In this document: positions 15,442-25,766 of the stretch, piece after piece
How the letters are laid out: each line of letters starts with the position of its first letter
Position numbering within the stretch: position 1 is the stretch's first letter
Assembly (NCBI GenBank): GCA_023151315.1
Contig: JAKLJE010000022.1
Location: forward strand, 1-64,000
DNA: 64,000 nucleotides
From: Bacteroidia bacterium
GTDB lineage: Bacteria; Bacteroidota; Bacteroidia; Palsa-965
Direction: 5' to 3'
Translations under genes and position numbers: made by a program
The notes under the pieces: generated by a model
Told to the model about the DNA's origin: nothing
Seen by the model: only the letters and a program-made list of their open reading frames with translations
Databases searched by the model: none

Positions 15442-17667
15442 ATGAAATCACGTTTACTTACGCTTGCTGCTCTTCTTACATTTGTTGCAGCTCAATCACA
15501 AACCAATCATTGGGAAACTGCTGTTTATGAGAATAATAATTGGCGCTATGTAGTTCCGACTGCTGAACCGGATACTAACTGGCGTAAGATCAGTTTCAAT
15601 GCTTCTTCATGGCAACAAGGTCAGGGTGGATTCGGATTCGCTGACGGTGATGATAACACCGTTGTATCACAAACCGTTTCTGTATTCATCCGCATCACTT
15701 TTAACATTGCAGATACATCCAAAATTTCTGCAGCCATTCTGAATGCCGATTACGATGATGGTTTCGTTGCGTATCTCAACAACACTGAAATCGCACGCAC
15801 CAATATGACCTCACCGGGAAAACCACCTTACAGCGATTTGGCATCAGCGAGTCATGAAGCCGTTATGTACAATGGCGGGAATCCGGATTACTTTTCCATC
15901 AATGAAAACACGTTGGAAAATATCATGGTTCCCGGGACGAATGTTCTCGCGATTCAGATTCACAATGTAACGGCAAACTCATCAGATCTTTCCGGAAGAT
16001 TCTGGCTGAGCTTCGGCATTCATGATGCAACGGTGTTCTGGACATCTCCTCCGTCATGGTTCAATGCGCCTGTCGATTTCACTGATTCAAATCTTCCGAT
16101 CGTTGTAATCAATACCGGTAATGGAACAATTGTGGATGAGCCGAAAATTATGGCCGACATGGGAATCATTTACAATGGTGTCGGCAATCGCAACTACATG
16201 ACGGATCCATTCAACCATTACAATGGCAAAATCGGAATTGAATACCGCGGTTCATCTTCACAATCCATGTTTCCGAAAAAGTCTTACGGATTCGAAACAT
16301 GGGACGTAAACGGATTCGAAATTGATTCCTCACTTCTCGGAATGCCAAAGGAAAGCGACTGGATACTTTCAGCCAGCTATTCTGATAAATCATTTCTGAA
16401 TAATTTCCTTACGTATGATCTCGCCCGCACGATGGGATGGTACGCTCCGCGAGGACAACACGTGGAGCTGATTATAAACGGACAATATCAAGGCGTTTAT
16501 ATCCTGATGGAAAAAATCAAACGTGATAATGATCGTGTAGATATTGCAAATCTGCAGGTAACGGATATCAGCGGAGATCAACTCACTGGCGGTTATATTA
16601 TCAAGATTGATAAAACAACCGGCAACGGTGGTGGCGGATGGACATCTTCATTTGCGCCTGACACCAACCTGAACGGACAAACAATTTTCTATCAATATGA
16701 ATATCCTTCAGATCTGAATATTGTCCCTCAACAGGAAGCTTACATACAAGCTTATGTGGACAGTTTCGAAACAGCACTCGCCGGACCTAATTTCGCTGAT
16801 ACTTCAATCGGCTATGCACGTTATATCGATGTGAACTCATTTGTAGATTACTTTCTGCTCAATGAAATTTCACGCAACGTAGACGGATATCGACTGAGCA
16901 CGTATTTGTACAAAGACAAAAACAGTAACGGTGGCAAACTTACAGTTGGGCCATGCTGGGATTATGACATTGCATGGGGTAATGCGAATTACTGCAATGG
17001 AAATGACACAACAGGTTGGGCAATTGATTTCGCTTCTGTTTGTCCGGGAGACTACTGGCAGATTCCGTTCTGGTGGGATCGTTTGTTGCAGGATACTACA
17101 TTTCAGAACAAAGTAAAATGTCGTTGGGAGGAATTGAAAATGTCATGTCTCTCTGTGAACTACCTCAACAACTTCACAGATTCCATGCAGACACTCTTAA
17201 CAGAAAGCACCACGCGCAATTTTGCTCAGTGGCCTATTCTAGGAGTTTATGTATGGCCGAATCCTTCTCCGTTTCCTGCAACTTACGCAGGAGAAATTGA
17301 CGAGCTGCAAAACTGGATCAGTGCACGTTGGACCTGGATGAACAATAATATGCCGGGAACAATGAGCGGTTGCAATCTCACGTCGGTAACAGAAAGCGGT
17401 AATAACGATAACGCAAGTGTGAGCACATATCCGAATCCGTTTACCACTGAAATTAATTTTTCATTGTATCTCGCAAGACCGGATGACATCACCGTTACAG
17501 TTTATAATTCCTTAGGTCAACCTGTTGCGCCTTGCACATTGGTTCAGGGAAATCAGGGTACGAATACTGTTTCCGTTCCTATGCCGGCTGATCTTGCTCC
17601 GGGCATGTACATGATGAATATTACAAGCGGAGATAAAACGTGGACGCAGACGATCATCAGAAACTGA
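15442..17667 (+). CDS. secreted CotH-kinase-family protein with T9SS sorting domain
   Basis: This 741-residue protein has a cleavable signal peptide ending near AQSQT and a beta-sandwich domain at about 25-195 resembling a carbohydrate-binding fold. A CotH-kinase domain follows at about 215-640: GIEYRGSSSQ, FLNNFLTYDLAR, QYQGVYILMEKIKRDNDRVD and WDYDIAWGN, where the last Asp residues should bind metal. The C-terminal 85 residues form a type A T9SS sorting domain (STYPNPF, NSLGQPV, GMYMMNI). CotH proteins are atypical secreted kinases; the substrate here is unknown. It is the first of three tandem paralogues. Confidence 0.92.
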   Translation: MKSRLLTLAALLTFVAAQSQTNHWETAVYENNNWRYVVPTAEPDTNWRKISFNASSWQQGQGGFGFADGDDNTVVSQTVSVFIRITFNIADTSKISAAILNADYDDGFVAYLNNTEIARTNMTSPGKPPYSDLASASHEAVMYNGGNPDYFSINENTLENIMVPGTNVLAIQIHNVTANSSDLSGRFWLSFGIHDATVFWTSPPSWFNAPVDFTDSNLPIVVINTGNGTIVDEPKIMADMGIIYNGVGNRNYMTDPFNHYNGKIGIEYRGSSSQSMFPKKSYGFETWDVNGFEIDSSLLGMPKESDWILSASYSDKSFLNNFLTYDLARTMGWYAPRGQHVELIINGQYQGVYILMEKIKRDNDRVDIANLQVTDISGDQLTGGYIIKIDKTTGNGGGGWTSSFAPDTNLNGQTIFYQYEYPSDLNIVPQQEAYIQAYVDSFETALAGPNFADTSIGYARYIDVNSFVDYFLLNEISRNVDGYRLSTYLYKDKNSNGGKLTVGPCWDYDIAWGNANYCNGNDTTGWAIDFASVCPGDYWQIPFWWDRLLQDTTFQNKVKCRWEELKMSCLSVNYLNNFTDSMQTLLTESTTRNFAQWPILGVYVWPNPSPFPATYAGEIDELQNWISARWTWMNNNMPGTMSGCNLTSVTESGNNDNASVSTYPNPFTTEINFSLYLARPDDITVTVYNSLGQPVAPCTLVQGNQGTNTVSVPMPADLAPGMYMMNITSGDKTWTQTIIRN

Positions 17668-17703
17668 TTGTAATCCTGCTTCGAAATCATTAATATCCTT
17701 TGT

Positions 17704-19809
17704 ATGAGAAACATTTATGTTGCTATCTCGATTCTGATCTGCGGCATGTTTGCTCCGGGTGTGCAAGCGCAAACGTTTACTGCCAATCCAAACAGTGCAA
17801 TCAATGACTACGCAACAACGGAGTACAATCTCATTGTTTCAGGCTTGTCTCCATCAACAATTGATACAAGTAACTTCGGACTTGAAACTGTGTGTATCAA
17901 CCTCACACACACATGGGACAGCGATCTGAATATTTATATAGTCGCACCTGATGGCACAACCGGAATGCTCACGCTCGGCAACGGAGGATCGGATGATAAT
18001 TACACGAACACGTGTTTCAATCCAGGTGCAAGCACTCCGATCACAGCAGGCTCCGCACCATTTACCGGAACTTTTCGTCCGCAAGGACAAATGGGTCTTG
18101 TAAACAACGGACAGAATGGTAACGGTACTTGGAAATTGCGGGTTGTGGATACATATCCTGCAGATGCAGGAACTTTGATTTCATTCAGTATTACATTCGG
18201 AAACAATCCCGCAACATACATTCCGTTCACAGATTCGAATTTGCCGATAGTTGTCATTAACACCGGCAGCGGTGTAATCGCTGATGATCCTAAAATCATG
18301 GCCGACATGGGAATCATCTTTAACGGTGCGGGCAATCGGAATTACATGACCGATTCTTTCAATAATTACAACGGAAAAATCGGAATTGAATACCGCGGTT
18401 CTTCTTCGCAGGGAATGCCAAAGAAGTCCTACGGTTTCGAAACATGGGATGTAAATGGTAATTCGATTGATTCCTCGTTGCTCGGCATGCCGAAAGAAAG
18501 TGACTGGATTCTGTCGGCGAGTTACAGCGATAAATCTTTACTCAACAATTTCCTCACATACGATCTTGCACGCTCGTTGGGTTGGTACGCGCCGCGCGGT
18601 GTACACGTGGAACTGGTTGTAAATGGAGAATATCAGGGTGTTTATATTCTGATGGAAAAAATCAAGAGAGACAATGATCGCGTTGACATTGCCAATCTGC
18701 AGCCAACAGACATTACCGGTGATCAATTGACCGGAGGATACATTATCAAAATTGACAAAGGCACAGGAAACGGAGGCGGTGGATGGACGTCGCCTTATGC
18801 TCCTGACACGAATATCAACGGGCAGACTATATTTTATCAATATGAATATCCATCTGATGTAAATATTGTTCCGCAGCAGGAAGCATACATACAAGCGTAT
18901 GTCGACAGTTTCGAAACAGCATTGGCAGGACCGAATTTTGCAGACACCGCTATAGGTTACGCCAAGTATATTGATGTGAATTCATTCGTAGATTACTTTC
19001 TTCTCAATGAAATTTCACGAAACGTAGACGGATATCGATTGAGTACGTACTTGTACAAAGACAAATTCAGCAACGGAGGCAAACTCACCATCGGACCATG
19101 CTGGGATTATGACATTGCGTGGGGTAATGCAGATTATTGCAGAGGTAACGACACGACAGGTTGGGCAATTGATTTTGCTGCCAACTGTTCCGGTGATTAT
19201 TGGCAGATTCCTTTCTGGTGGGATCGATTGATGCAGGATACATCGTTTCAGAACAAAGTGAAATGTCGTTGGGAAGAACTGAAAATGTCTGTTCTCTCAG
19301 TTCAGTATCTGCACAACTATTGCGACTCAATGGAAACGTACCTCACTGAAGGAGCAGGAAGAAATTTTGTAACGTGGCCTATTCTCGGAACTTATGTGTG
19401 GCCTAATCCCTCACCGATTCCGGCTGATTATCCGGGAGAAATTGACGAACTGAAAAACTGGGTTTCTGCACGATGGATATGGATGGATAACAACATGCCG
19501 GGAACTATGAGCAGTTGTAATCTGACGAATGTGAGTGAACCCGGTACAGATGCGGCAGAAAACTCCAATGCATATCCGAATCCTTTCACCACCGAAATTA
19601 ATCTGTCCGTATATCTCGCACGGGAAGAAAGCATTACCGTTACGGTATACAATTCACTCGGACAGGAAGTAATCGTGCCTGTTGTGCAACAAGGTATGCA
19701 AGGCACAAACAACATTCGTATTCAAATGCCTTCTGATCTGCCTTCCGGTATGTATATGCTGAAAGTGCAAAGCGGACAAAATTTCTGGACTCAACAGTTG
19801 ATTAAATAA
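17704..19809 (+). CDS. secreted P-domain and CotH-kinase protein with T9SS sorting domain
   Basis: This 701-residue paralogue of the preceding gene carries the same CotH-kinase and T9SS parts. In place of the N-terminal sandwich it has a proprotein-convertase-like P domain at about 25-175, with THTWDSDLNIYIVAPDGT, a Gly/Asp-rich loop and GTWKLRVVDTYPADAGTL. The CotH core keeps GIEYRGSSSQ, YQGVYILMEK and WDYDIAWGN. The tail has AYPNPF and GMYMLKV. The signal peptide ends near GVQAQT. The spacing of 36 bases suggests a shared transcript. The near identity of the CotH part to its neighbour points to tandem duplication with an N-terminal domain swap. Confidence 0.92.
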   Translation: MRNIYVAISILICGMFAPGVQAQTFTANPNSAINDYATTEYNLIVSGLSPSTIDTSNFGLETVCINLTHTWDSDLNIYIVAPDGTTGMLTLGNGGSDDNYTNTCFNPGASTPITAGSAPFTGTFRPQGQMGLVNNGQNGNGTWKLRVVDTYPADAGTLISFSITFGNNPATYIPFTDSNLPIVVINTGSGVIADDPKIMADMGIIFNGAGNRNYMTDSFNNYNGKIGIEYRGSSSQGMPKKSYGFETWDVNGNSIDSSLLGMPKESDWILSASYSDKSLLNNFLTYDLARSLGWYAPRGVHVELVVNGEYQGVYILMEKIKRDNDRVDIANLQPTDITGDQLTGGYIIKIDKGTGNGGGGWTSPYAPDTNINGQTIFYQYEYPSDVNIVPQQEAYIQAYVDSFETALAGPNFADTAIGYAKYIDVNSFVDYFLLNEISRNVDGYRLSTYLYKDKFSNGGKLTIGPCWDYDIAWGNADYCRGNDTTGWAIDFAANCSGDYWQIPFWWDRLMQDTSFQNKVKCRWEELKMSVLSVQYLHNYCDSMETYLTEGAGRNFVTWPILGTYVWPNPSPIPADYPGEIDELKNWVSARWIWMDNNMPGTMSSCNLTNVSEPGTDAAENSNAYPNPFTTEINLSVYLAREESITVTVYNSLGQEVIVPVVQQGMQGTNNIRIQMPSDLPSGMYMLKVQSGQNFWTQQLIK

Positions 19810-19822
19810 ACCAACAAACAGT

Positions 19823-21922
19823 ATGAATAAATTCTTTTCCCTCGCATTTCTTTTAATCGGTACAGTGTGCTCAGCGCAAACTTACACAGCTACACCGAAC
19901 AGCGCGATAAACGATAATGCAACAACAGATTATAATCTTACCGTTTCCGGTTTATCCCCTTCAACGATTGACACACTCAACTTCGGTCTGGAAACCGTTT
20001 GCATCAATCTCACACACACCTGGGATTCTGATCTGAACATCTACATCATCGCTCCTGACGGAACATCCGCAGCGTTAACAATGGGACAAGGTGGTTCGGA
20101 TGATAACTACACGAACACCTGCTTCAACGAAAATGCATCTCAATCCATTACTGCAGGAAGCGCTCCTTTCACCGGAACATTCCGCCCCATGGGAGAAATC
20201 GGTCGCGTGAACAACGGACAAAACGGAAACGGACTGTGGAAACTGCGTGTAATTGATACCTATCCCGCGGATGCGGGAACCGTTATTTCATTCAGTATAA
20301 CGTTCGGTAATACTCCTGCAACTTACACACCATTCACCAGTTCGAATCTTCCGATTGTTGTAATCAATACCAACAATCAATCGATTCCGAATGAACCGCA
20401 GATCATGGCTGATATGGGTATTATTTATAACGGAGTCGGGATTCGTAACAACATGACAGATCCGTTCAATCATTACAACGGGAAAATCGGAATAGAAATC
20501 CGCGGTAACTATTCCGCAGGACTTCCGCAGAAACCGTATCGTTTTGAAACGTGGGACGTAAACGGTAACTCCATTGATGTTCCGTTGCTTGGCATGCCTT
20601 CAGAAAATGACTGGGCCTTGCTAGCAACTTACAACGACAAGTCTTTTGTCCGCAATACTCTCGCCAATCATTTATTTGACACAATGGGACATTATGCAGC
20701 GCGCTCCGAATTCGTAGAAGTTATTCTCAACGGAGAGTATCAGGGAATTTATATGTTGTCGGAAACAATCAAGCGCGATAATGATCGCGTTGATATTGCG
20801 AAACTGAATCAGACAGACATTACATATCCGCAGATTACCGGCGGATACATTATCAAAACCGATTACTGGGACAATACGAACTCGTGGCAAACCAGCTACA
20901 GCCCGATTGATCATCCGGGATATCAGATTCATTTAGTTTACGACTACCCGGCGCCGGACATGATTGTTCCTCAGCAGCAAACGTACATTCAGACTTTCAT
21001 TTACGATATGGAGACTGCACTGTACGGACCGAACTTCACTGACACTGCTAACGGTTACAGAAAATATATCAGTGAACGTTCGTTCATGGATTACTTCTAC
21101 GTGAATGAGTTGGCGCGGAATGTTGACGGATACAAGAAGAGTTGTTTCTACTACAAAGAGAAAGATGATTCTGCAGGAAATATCGGTAAGTTGAAAGCAG
21201 GACCTGTATGGGATTTTGACTGGGCGTGGAAAGACATCTGGGATTGTTCCATCTTCCAGGCAACAGACGGATCGGGATGGTCGCATCATATCAACGATTG
21301 CAATACCGATAATTATTCTCCGGGCTGGATGATTCGTTTCCTGCAGGATACAACATTCGCGAATGAACTGAACTGCCGTTGGTTTGATTTACGTCGCAAC
21401 ATTCTCGACACTGCTTACATGTTTAATTACATTGATTCGATGGCAGCCTACCTGAACGAAGCACAGCAGCGCCATTATGCATATTGGGGACACATGGGTG
21501 CCGCAACAGGTACGCCTGAAGTTCAGGCTCCGCGTCAATCGTATCAGGAAGAAATTGATTCACTCAAAGCATGGATCACCCGACGTATTGATTGGATGGA
21601 TGCCAACATGCCGGGAACACTTAACGGTTGCAGTTTTACATCTGTGAATGAAACACCAGCAGTAAACGCAGCGCCGATCAATACTTATCCGAATCCTTTC
21701 ACTGACGAAATTAACTTCAGCATTTATCAGGACAGTCCGGAACAGATTTCCGTAACAATGATAAATGCGTTAGGTCAGGAAGTAATTACACCGGTAGTTG
21801 TGCAGGGAAATACAGGAACGAACAATGTGACGATTTCCTTACCGGCGGAACTCGCAGAAGGCATCTATGTACTGCAAATCTGCAGCGGCAACCGCATGTG
21901 GACGCAGACTCTGGTTCATTGA
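19823..21922 (+). CDS. secreted P-domain and CotH-kinase protein with T9SS sorting domain, diverged copy
   Basis: This 699-residue third paralogue starts 13 bases after the previous gene. The P domain (about 20-170) is very close to that of the preceding protein. The CotH part has drifted: GIEIRGNYSA replaces GIEYRGSSSQ, YQGIYMLSETIKRDNDRVD is kept, and the metal site reads WDFDWAWKD. The Gly-rich stretch after the IIK motif in the other two copies is replaced by YWDNTNSWQ. The tail has TYPNPF and GIYVLQI. This copy may have a different substrate. Export and surface release by T9SS are expected from the tail. Confidence 0.92.
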   Translation: MNKFFSLAFLLIGTVCSAQTYTATPNSAINDNATTDYNLTVSGLSPSTIDTLNFGLETVCINLTHTWDSDLNIYIIAPDGTSAALTMGQGGSDDNYTNTCFNENASQSITAGSAPFTGTFRPMGEIGRVNNGQNGNGLWKLRVIDTYPADAGTVISFSITFGNTPATYTPFTSSNLPIVVINTNNQSIPNEPQIMADMGIIYNGVGIRNNMTDPFNHYNGKIGIEIRGNYSAGLPQKPYRFETWDVNGNSIDVPLLGMPSENDWALLATYNDKSFVRNTLANHLFDTMGHYAARSEFVEVILNGEYQGIYMLSETIKRDNDRVDIAKLNQTDITYPQITGGYIIKTDYWDNTNSWQTSYSPIDHPGYQIHLVYDYPAPDMIVPQQQTYIQTFIYDMETALYGPNFTDTANGYRKYISERSFMDYFYVNELARNVDGYKKSCFYYKEKDDSAGNIGKLKAGPVWDFDWAWKDIWDCSIFQATDGSGWSHHINDCNTDNYSPGWMIRFLQDTTFANELNCRWFDLRRNILDTAYMFNYIDSMAAYLNEAQQRHYAYWGHMGAATGTPEVQAPRQSYQEEIDSLKAWITRRIDWMDANMPGTLNGCSFTSVNETPAVNAAPINTYPNPFTDEINFSIYQDSPEQISVTMINALGQEVITPVVVQGNTGTNNVTISLPAELAEGIYVLQICSGNRMWTQTLVH

Positions 21923-21941
21923 TGATTTGTCATCTCTGCAA

Positions 21942-22418
21942 TCAGGATTTTTTATACTTGCTGCGATGAAGTTCTTCCGCTTCCTCAATGGAATGCGATA
22001 CAGACAAATCTTTTTCCTTGCGCGACATTTCGCTCAGGCGATGAAAGTACTTGCTTAGTGTAAGCAATTCTTCTTCGCTCATATCTTCTACATCAATCAA
22101 ACGATTGCTGGGTCCTTTCAGCGAAGCGACGAGTTCGTTCAGCTTCAGGTGAATGGCGCGTGAATCTTTATTCTGTGTTCTTTGAATCAGAAAGACCATC
22201 AGAAATGTGATGATCGTTGTTCCTGTATTGATCACCAACTGCCACGTGTCTGAGAATCCGAACAAAGGTCCGGTAATCAGCCATGCTGCAATTACTGCAA
22301 GAGCAAGTATAAATGCAGCCGTTGTTCCGGTGAAATAGGTTGCCTTCTGAGAGATTCGTTCAAAAATACTCAGCTGCTTGTTCTTTGCATTTCTCATCTG
22401 ATCAGTTTTTATCCTCAC
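21942..22418 (-). CDS. low-affinity iron permease-like membrane protein
   Basis: This 158-residue protein has two membrane segments (about 30-50 and 62-80) followed by MVFLIQRTQNKDSRAIHLKLNELVASL, the hallmark of the small low-affinity iron permease family. The C-terminal half is cytosolic, charged and helical. Family members are proposed to have a role in iron transport, but the evidence in bacteria is thin. It stands alone, convergent with the CotH genes and divergent from the DNRLRE gene. Confidence 0.85.
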   Translation of the reverse strand: MRIKTDQMRNAKNKQLSIFERISQKATYFTGTTAAFILALAVIAAWLITGPLFGFSDTWQLVINTGTTIITFLMVFLIQRTQNKDSRAIHLKLNELVASLKGPSNRLIDVEDMSEEELLTLSKYFHRLSEMSRKEKDLSVSHSIEEAEELHRSKYKKS

Positions 22419-22484
22419 AAAGTTACAGCAACAAAAAGCCTTTTATATTCTGCAAACAATGCTAAATAATGATTAACTTTAAAA

Positions 22485-23462
22485 ATGGCTGCATGTATTC
22501 GCCAATGCTTACTGTTTGCTTATCTGCTTACCGGTATTGTCTCGCAAGCAAATACTGTTGTAAAATTTCAACCGGCAGATTCCTGTGGCAAAGATGCATT
22601 ACTTGCCAGCTTGTGGCCTGATAATAATTACGGTAATCATTCCGACTTTATAGCCTGCGCCTGGACTAATCAGTCAAATCCAAGCACTACACGAGCAATT
22701 GTAGAATTCGACATCAATACAATTCCATCCGGAGTTACAATTGTGAATGCAAGTTTGGAGTTGTTTCATTACACAAGTCCGTTTAACACCGGGCACTCCA
22801 ACATGTCGGGTCCTGCAGATGGTTGGCTTGAACGAATCACGCAACCATGGACTGAGAATACGGTAACATGGAACAATCAACCTGCAACAACAACATTAAA
22901 TCGTGTTAATGTAGTCGCACCTTTTTCAATGAATCAGAATTACATCTTAGATGTAACGCAACTTGTCCGGGACATGTTGAATAATCCTGCGTCATCTTAT
23001 GGCTTCATGTTGAAGTTGCAAACCGAATCATACTACCGCAGTCTACTGTTTGCCAGCAGCGACATGAACAATCCCGTATTCCATCCGAAACTGACCGTAG
23101 AATATACCGAAGAGATTCTTCCTTTGGCCGGTTGCTGGACGAATGCGCTAATCACTCCTGATTCCATTTACACCAATCCGGTTACCGATCCTTCTCTGTT
23201 CGTACCAAACGTATTCACTCCAAACGCAGATGGAATGAATGATGAGTTCTTTCCTGATACATTAGGCGGAATAAGCATTAAAGAAATTTATGTGTACAAC
23301 CGCTGGGGACAATTGATATATCAATCAATTCCTGCTCAACCCTGGAACGGAAAAACAGGAGAGAGAGAATGTCCTGACGGAACATATTACTATCTGATCA
23401 CAGCATCTATGCCTTCAGGTTCAACCGGAAAATTCTCCGGATACTTCACGCTGCTCAGGTGA
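22485..23462 (+). CDS. DNRLRE-domain protein with type B T9SS (gliding-motility-like) sorting domain
   Basis: This 325-residue exported protein has a signal peptide ending near SQANT. The DNRLRE-like beta domain runs over about 25-215: FQPADSCGKDALL, NYGNHSDF, RAIVEFDINTIPSGVTI and the WTENTVTWNNQPA motif. The C-terminal domain is the type B T9SS/gliding-motility sorting module, with PNVFTPNADGMNDEFFP, YVYNRWGQLIY and CPDGTYYYLI. Proteins of this build are attached to or released at the cell surface. TAACTTTA lies three bases before the ATG and is close to the -7 consensus. Confidence 0.9.
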   Translation: MAACIRQCLLFAYLLTGIVSQANTVVKFQPADSCGKDALLASLWPDNNYGNHSDFIACAWTNQSNPSTTRAIVEFDINTIPSGVTIVNASLELFHYTSPFNTGHSNMSGPADGWLERITQPWTENTVTWNNQPATTTLNRVNVVAPFSMNQNYILDVTQLVRDMLNNPASSYGFMLKLQTESYYRSLLFASSDMNNPVFHPKLTVEYTEEILPLAGCWTNALITPDSIYTNPVTDPSLFVPNVFTPNADGMNDEFFPDTLGGISIKEIYVYNRWGQLIYQSIPAQPWNGKTGERECPDGTYYYLITASMPSGSTGKFSGYFTLLR

Positions 23463-23531
23463 ACTCAATAATGAAGAAGTTGTTTGCCTAAAAACTCTTA
23501 CCTTCACGGAGCAAACAATTGATCACATCTC

Positions 23532-25712
23532 ATGAAAAGATTTTACCTGAAAAGCTCAGTGGTGTTTACATTGCTGAGTGTCGGAGCGTTAACTGCTCAG
23601 ACCACAACATTCACTTACACAGGAGCCGTTCAGACCTACGTGGTTCCTCCCTGCGTTACTTCCGTTACTATTAACGCACTTGGTGCACAAGGCGGCGGCA
23701 CATCGGGCGGATTAGGTGGCAGCGCAACTGCTACTGTTCCTGTTACACCGGGCAGTACCCTGTACGTTTATGTTGGCGGGCGTCCTACAGCGCAGCTTGG
23801 ACCCGGAGGATTCAACGGAGGCGGAGCAACATTAGCGTTGCCATGCGGCGGAAGCAGCGATGGCTTTCCTGGCGGTGGTGCATCAGATGTCAGAACATCA
23901 ACCAGCCTTAACGATCGTTTAATTGTTGCCGGTGGCGGCGGTGGTATGGGCTGGTCCAATGGTGTTGGCGGTGCAGGCGGGGGTACCAATGGTACAGATG
24001 GAGCGGCGAGTTGGATCGCAGGTACACATGGTAAAGGCGGTACTCAATCAGCAGGTGGTATAGGAGGATATTATTCCGGTAATAACCAATCAGCTGGTAA
24101 TGGTTCATTCGGTCAGGGCGGTGATGCCGGTCCTCCGAATACCTATTGCACCGGCGGTGGTGGCGGTGGTGGTTACTACGGCGGCGGCGGCGGTTATGTG
24201 AGTGCGGGTGGCGGCGGATCAAGTTACGTTTCGTACCCGGGCAGCACATCAACGTCAACAGTTGCCGGTACCAACAGCGGTAACGGTTCGGTAACTATTA
24301 CAGCTATTCCCGGAACACCTGCAGCACCTGCTCCATTCTCCGGCAGCAATCTGGTTTGCGCAGGAGCAACTGCAACGTACACGATTTCTTCGGTTGTCGG
24401 CGCAACAGGTTATACCTGGACAGTTCCTTCTGGATCAACAATCACTTCCGGTCAAGGAACAACGTCAATCAACGTAACATTCGGCAGCACATCAGGAAAT
24501 ATCTCTGTAACTGCAGATAACAATTGCGGTTCAAGTTCTCCTACTACTTATTCCGTTACGATCTCCTCCGCTCCATCTGTTACAGCGAACACAACCGCAT
24601 CTGCAGTTTGCGCGGGCACATCAATTACACTTACCGGATCCGGAGCAACAAGTTACACCTGGAGTAACGGAGTGACCGATGGAGTTCCATTCGTTCCCGC
24701 ACTGACCAACACATACACAGTAACCGGTGTCAACGGCGCAGGATGCACGAATACCGCAACTGTTACAGTTACAGTAAATGCAATTCCATCAGTTGGCGCA
24801 ACAAGTACCGCCAATGCAGTATGCGCAGGCAATAGCGTAACACTGAATGGCACAGGAGCTTCAACCTACACTTGGTCTGCCGGTGTTGTTGACGGAGTTT
24901 CATTCCTCCCAGTTGCAACAAACACTTACACCGTTACAGGAACAGATGCAAGCGGATGTTCAGATACCTCAAGTATTACTGTAACTGTGAATGCACTTCC
25001 TTCAGTAGTTGCGAACGTAACTGATGATACAATTTGTTCGGGAAGTTCAGTTGTGTTCACCGGTAGCGGTGCTGCTACCTACAGTTGGTCAGGTGGTGTT
25101 ACCGATGGTAACTCCTTCACTCCCGTTGCTTCCAACAGCTATACCGTTACAGGAACAGATGGTAACGGATGTGTTGATACTTCATCTGTCACAGTTGTTG
25201 TGAATCCGATTCCGAACGTAACAGCGACAGCTTCATTCAACATTGCATGTCTGAGTGATGATACAGTTTCTCTTTCAGGAACACCGTCTGGCGGAACCTG
25301 GAGCGGCCCCGGTGTAAGCGGAACAAGTTTCAGTCCTACCAGCGCAGGCAGCGGTTCTCATGTCGTTACTTATACCTATACTGACGCGTTCGGATGCACA
25401 GGAACTGCTATCGATACGATCACTGTTGATCTTTGCCTTGGAGTTAACGCTTCAACTGTCACCAACGGTGTAAGTATCTATCCGAATCCGAATAACGGTG
25501 TATTCAACATTACACTGAGTAACGCGAACACAAAAGTTGTGATTGAAGTATTGGATATGCAGGGACGCATCATCAATGTAAGCGAATCACATAACACTAA
25601 ATCCGGATTCACACAGCAGCTGAATCTGAACAACCAAAGCACAGGAGTTTATTTTGTGCGTGTAACTGCTGATGGTTCAGTAACAACACAACGTATTACA
25701 GTTTCCGAATAA
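23532..25712 (+). CDS. secreted glycine-rich protein with Ig-like repeats and T9SS sorting domain
   Basis: This 726-residue surface protein has a signal peptide to about residue 22 (ALTAQ), then a glycine-rich domain at about 30-260 with YTGAVQTYVVPPCVTSVTI, GGGATLALPCGG and RLIVAGGGGG. The pattern resembles the glycine-rich domain of ALK-type proteins. PKD/Ig-like repeats of about 80 residues follow, each with TITGxGAxxYTWSxGVxDG-like and NTYTVTGxxxxGC motifs. The last 80 residues are a type A T9SS sorting domain (SIYPNPNNGVF, GVYFVRV). Adhesion or surface coating is plausible. A strong terminator follows. Confidence 0.9.
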   Translation: MKRFYLKSSVVFTLLSVGALTAQTTTFTYTGAVQTYVVPPCVTSVTINALGAQGGGTSGGLGGSATATVPVTPGSTLYVYVGGRPTAQLGPGGFNGGGATLALPCGGSSDGFPGGGASDVRTSTSLNDRLIVAGGGGGMGWSNGVGGAGGGTNGTDGAASWIAGTHGKGGTQSAGGIGGYYSGNNQSAGNGSFGQGGDAGPPNTYCTGGGGGGGYYGGGGGYVSAGGGGSSYVSYPGSTSTSTVAGTNSGNGSVTITAIPGTPAAPAPFSGSNLVCAGATATYTISSVVGATGYTWTVPSGSTITSGQGTTSINVTFGSTSGNISVTADNNCGSSSPTTYSVTISSAPSVTANTTASAVCAGTSITLTGSGATSYTWSNGVTDGVPFVPALTNTYTVTGVNGAGCTNTATVTVTVNAIPSVGATSTANAVCAGNSVTLNGTGASTYTWSAGVVDGVSFLPVATNTYTVTGTDASGCSDTSSITVTVNALPSVVANVTDDTICSGSSVVFTGSGAATYSWSGGVTDGNSFTPVASNSYTVTGTDGNGCVDTSSVTVVVNPIPNVTATASFNIACLSDDTVSLSGTPSGGTWSGPGVSGTSFSPTSAGSGSHVVTYTYTDAFGCTGTAIDTITVDLCLGVNASTVTNGVSIYPNPNNGVFNITLSNANTKVVIEVLDMQGRIINVSESHNTKSGFTQQLNLNNQSTGVYFVRVTADGSVTTQRITVSE

Positions 25713-25730
25713 TACGACAGGAGTTAAATA

Positions 25731-25761
25731 AAAAGGGAGAAGTTTATCGCTTCTCCCTTTT
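25731..25761. terminator. bidirectional intrinsic terminator
   Basis: A perfect 12-bp stem, AAAAGGGAGAAG with CTTCTCCCTTTT, around a seven-base loop, is followed by a T run on the plus strand and by TTTT on the minus strand. It lies between the convergent glycine-rich protein gene and the DAHP synthase gene and can serve both. Confidence 0.92.
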
Positions 25762-25766
25762 TTATT

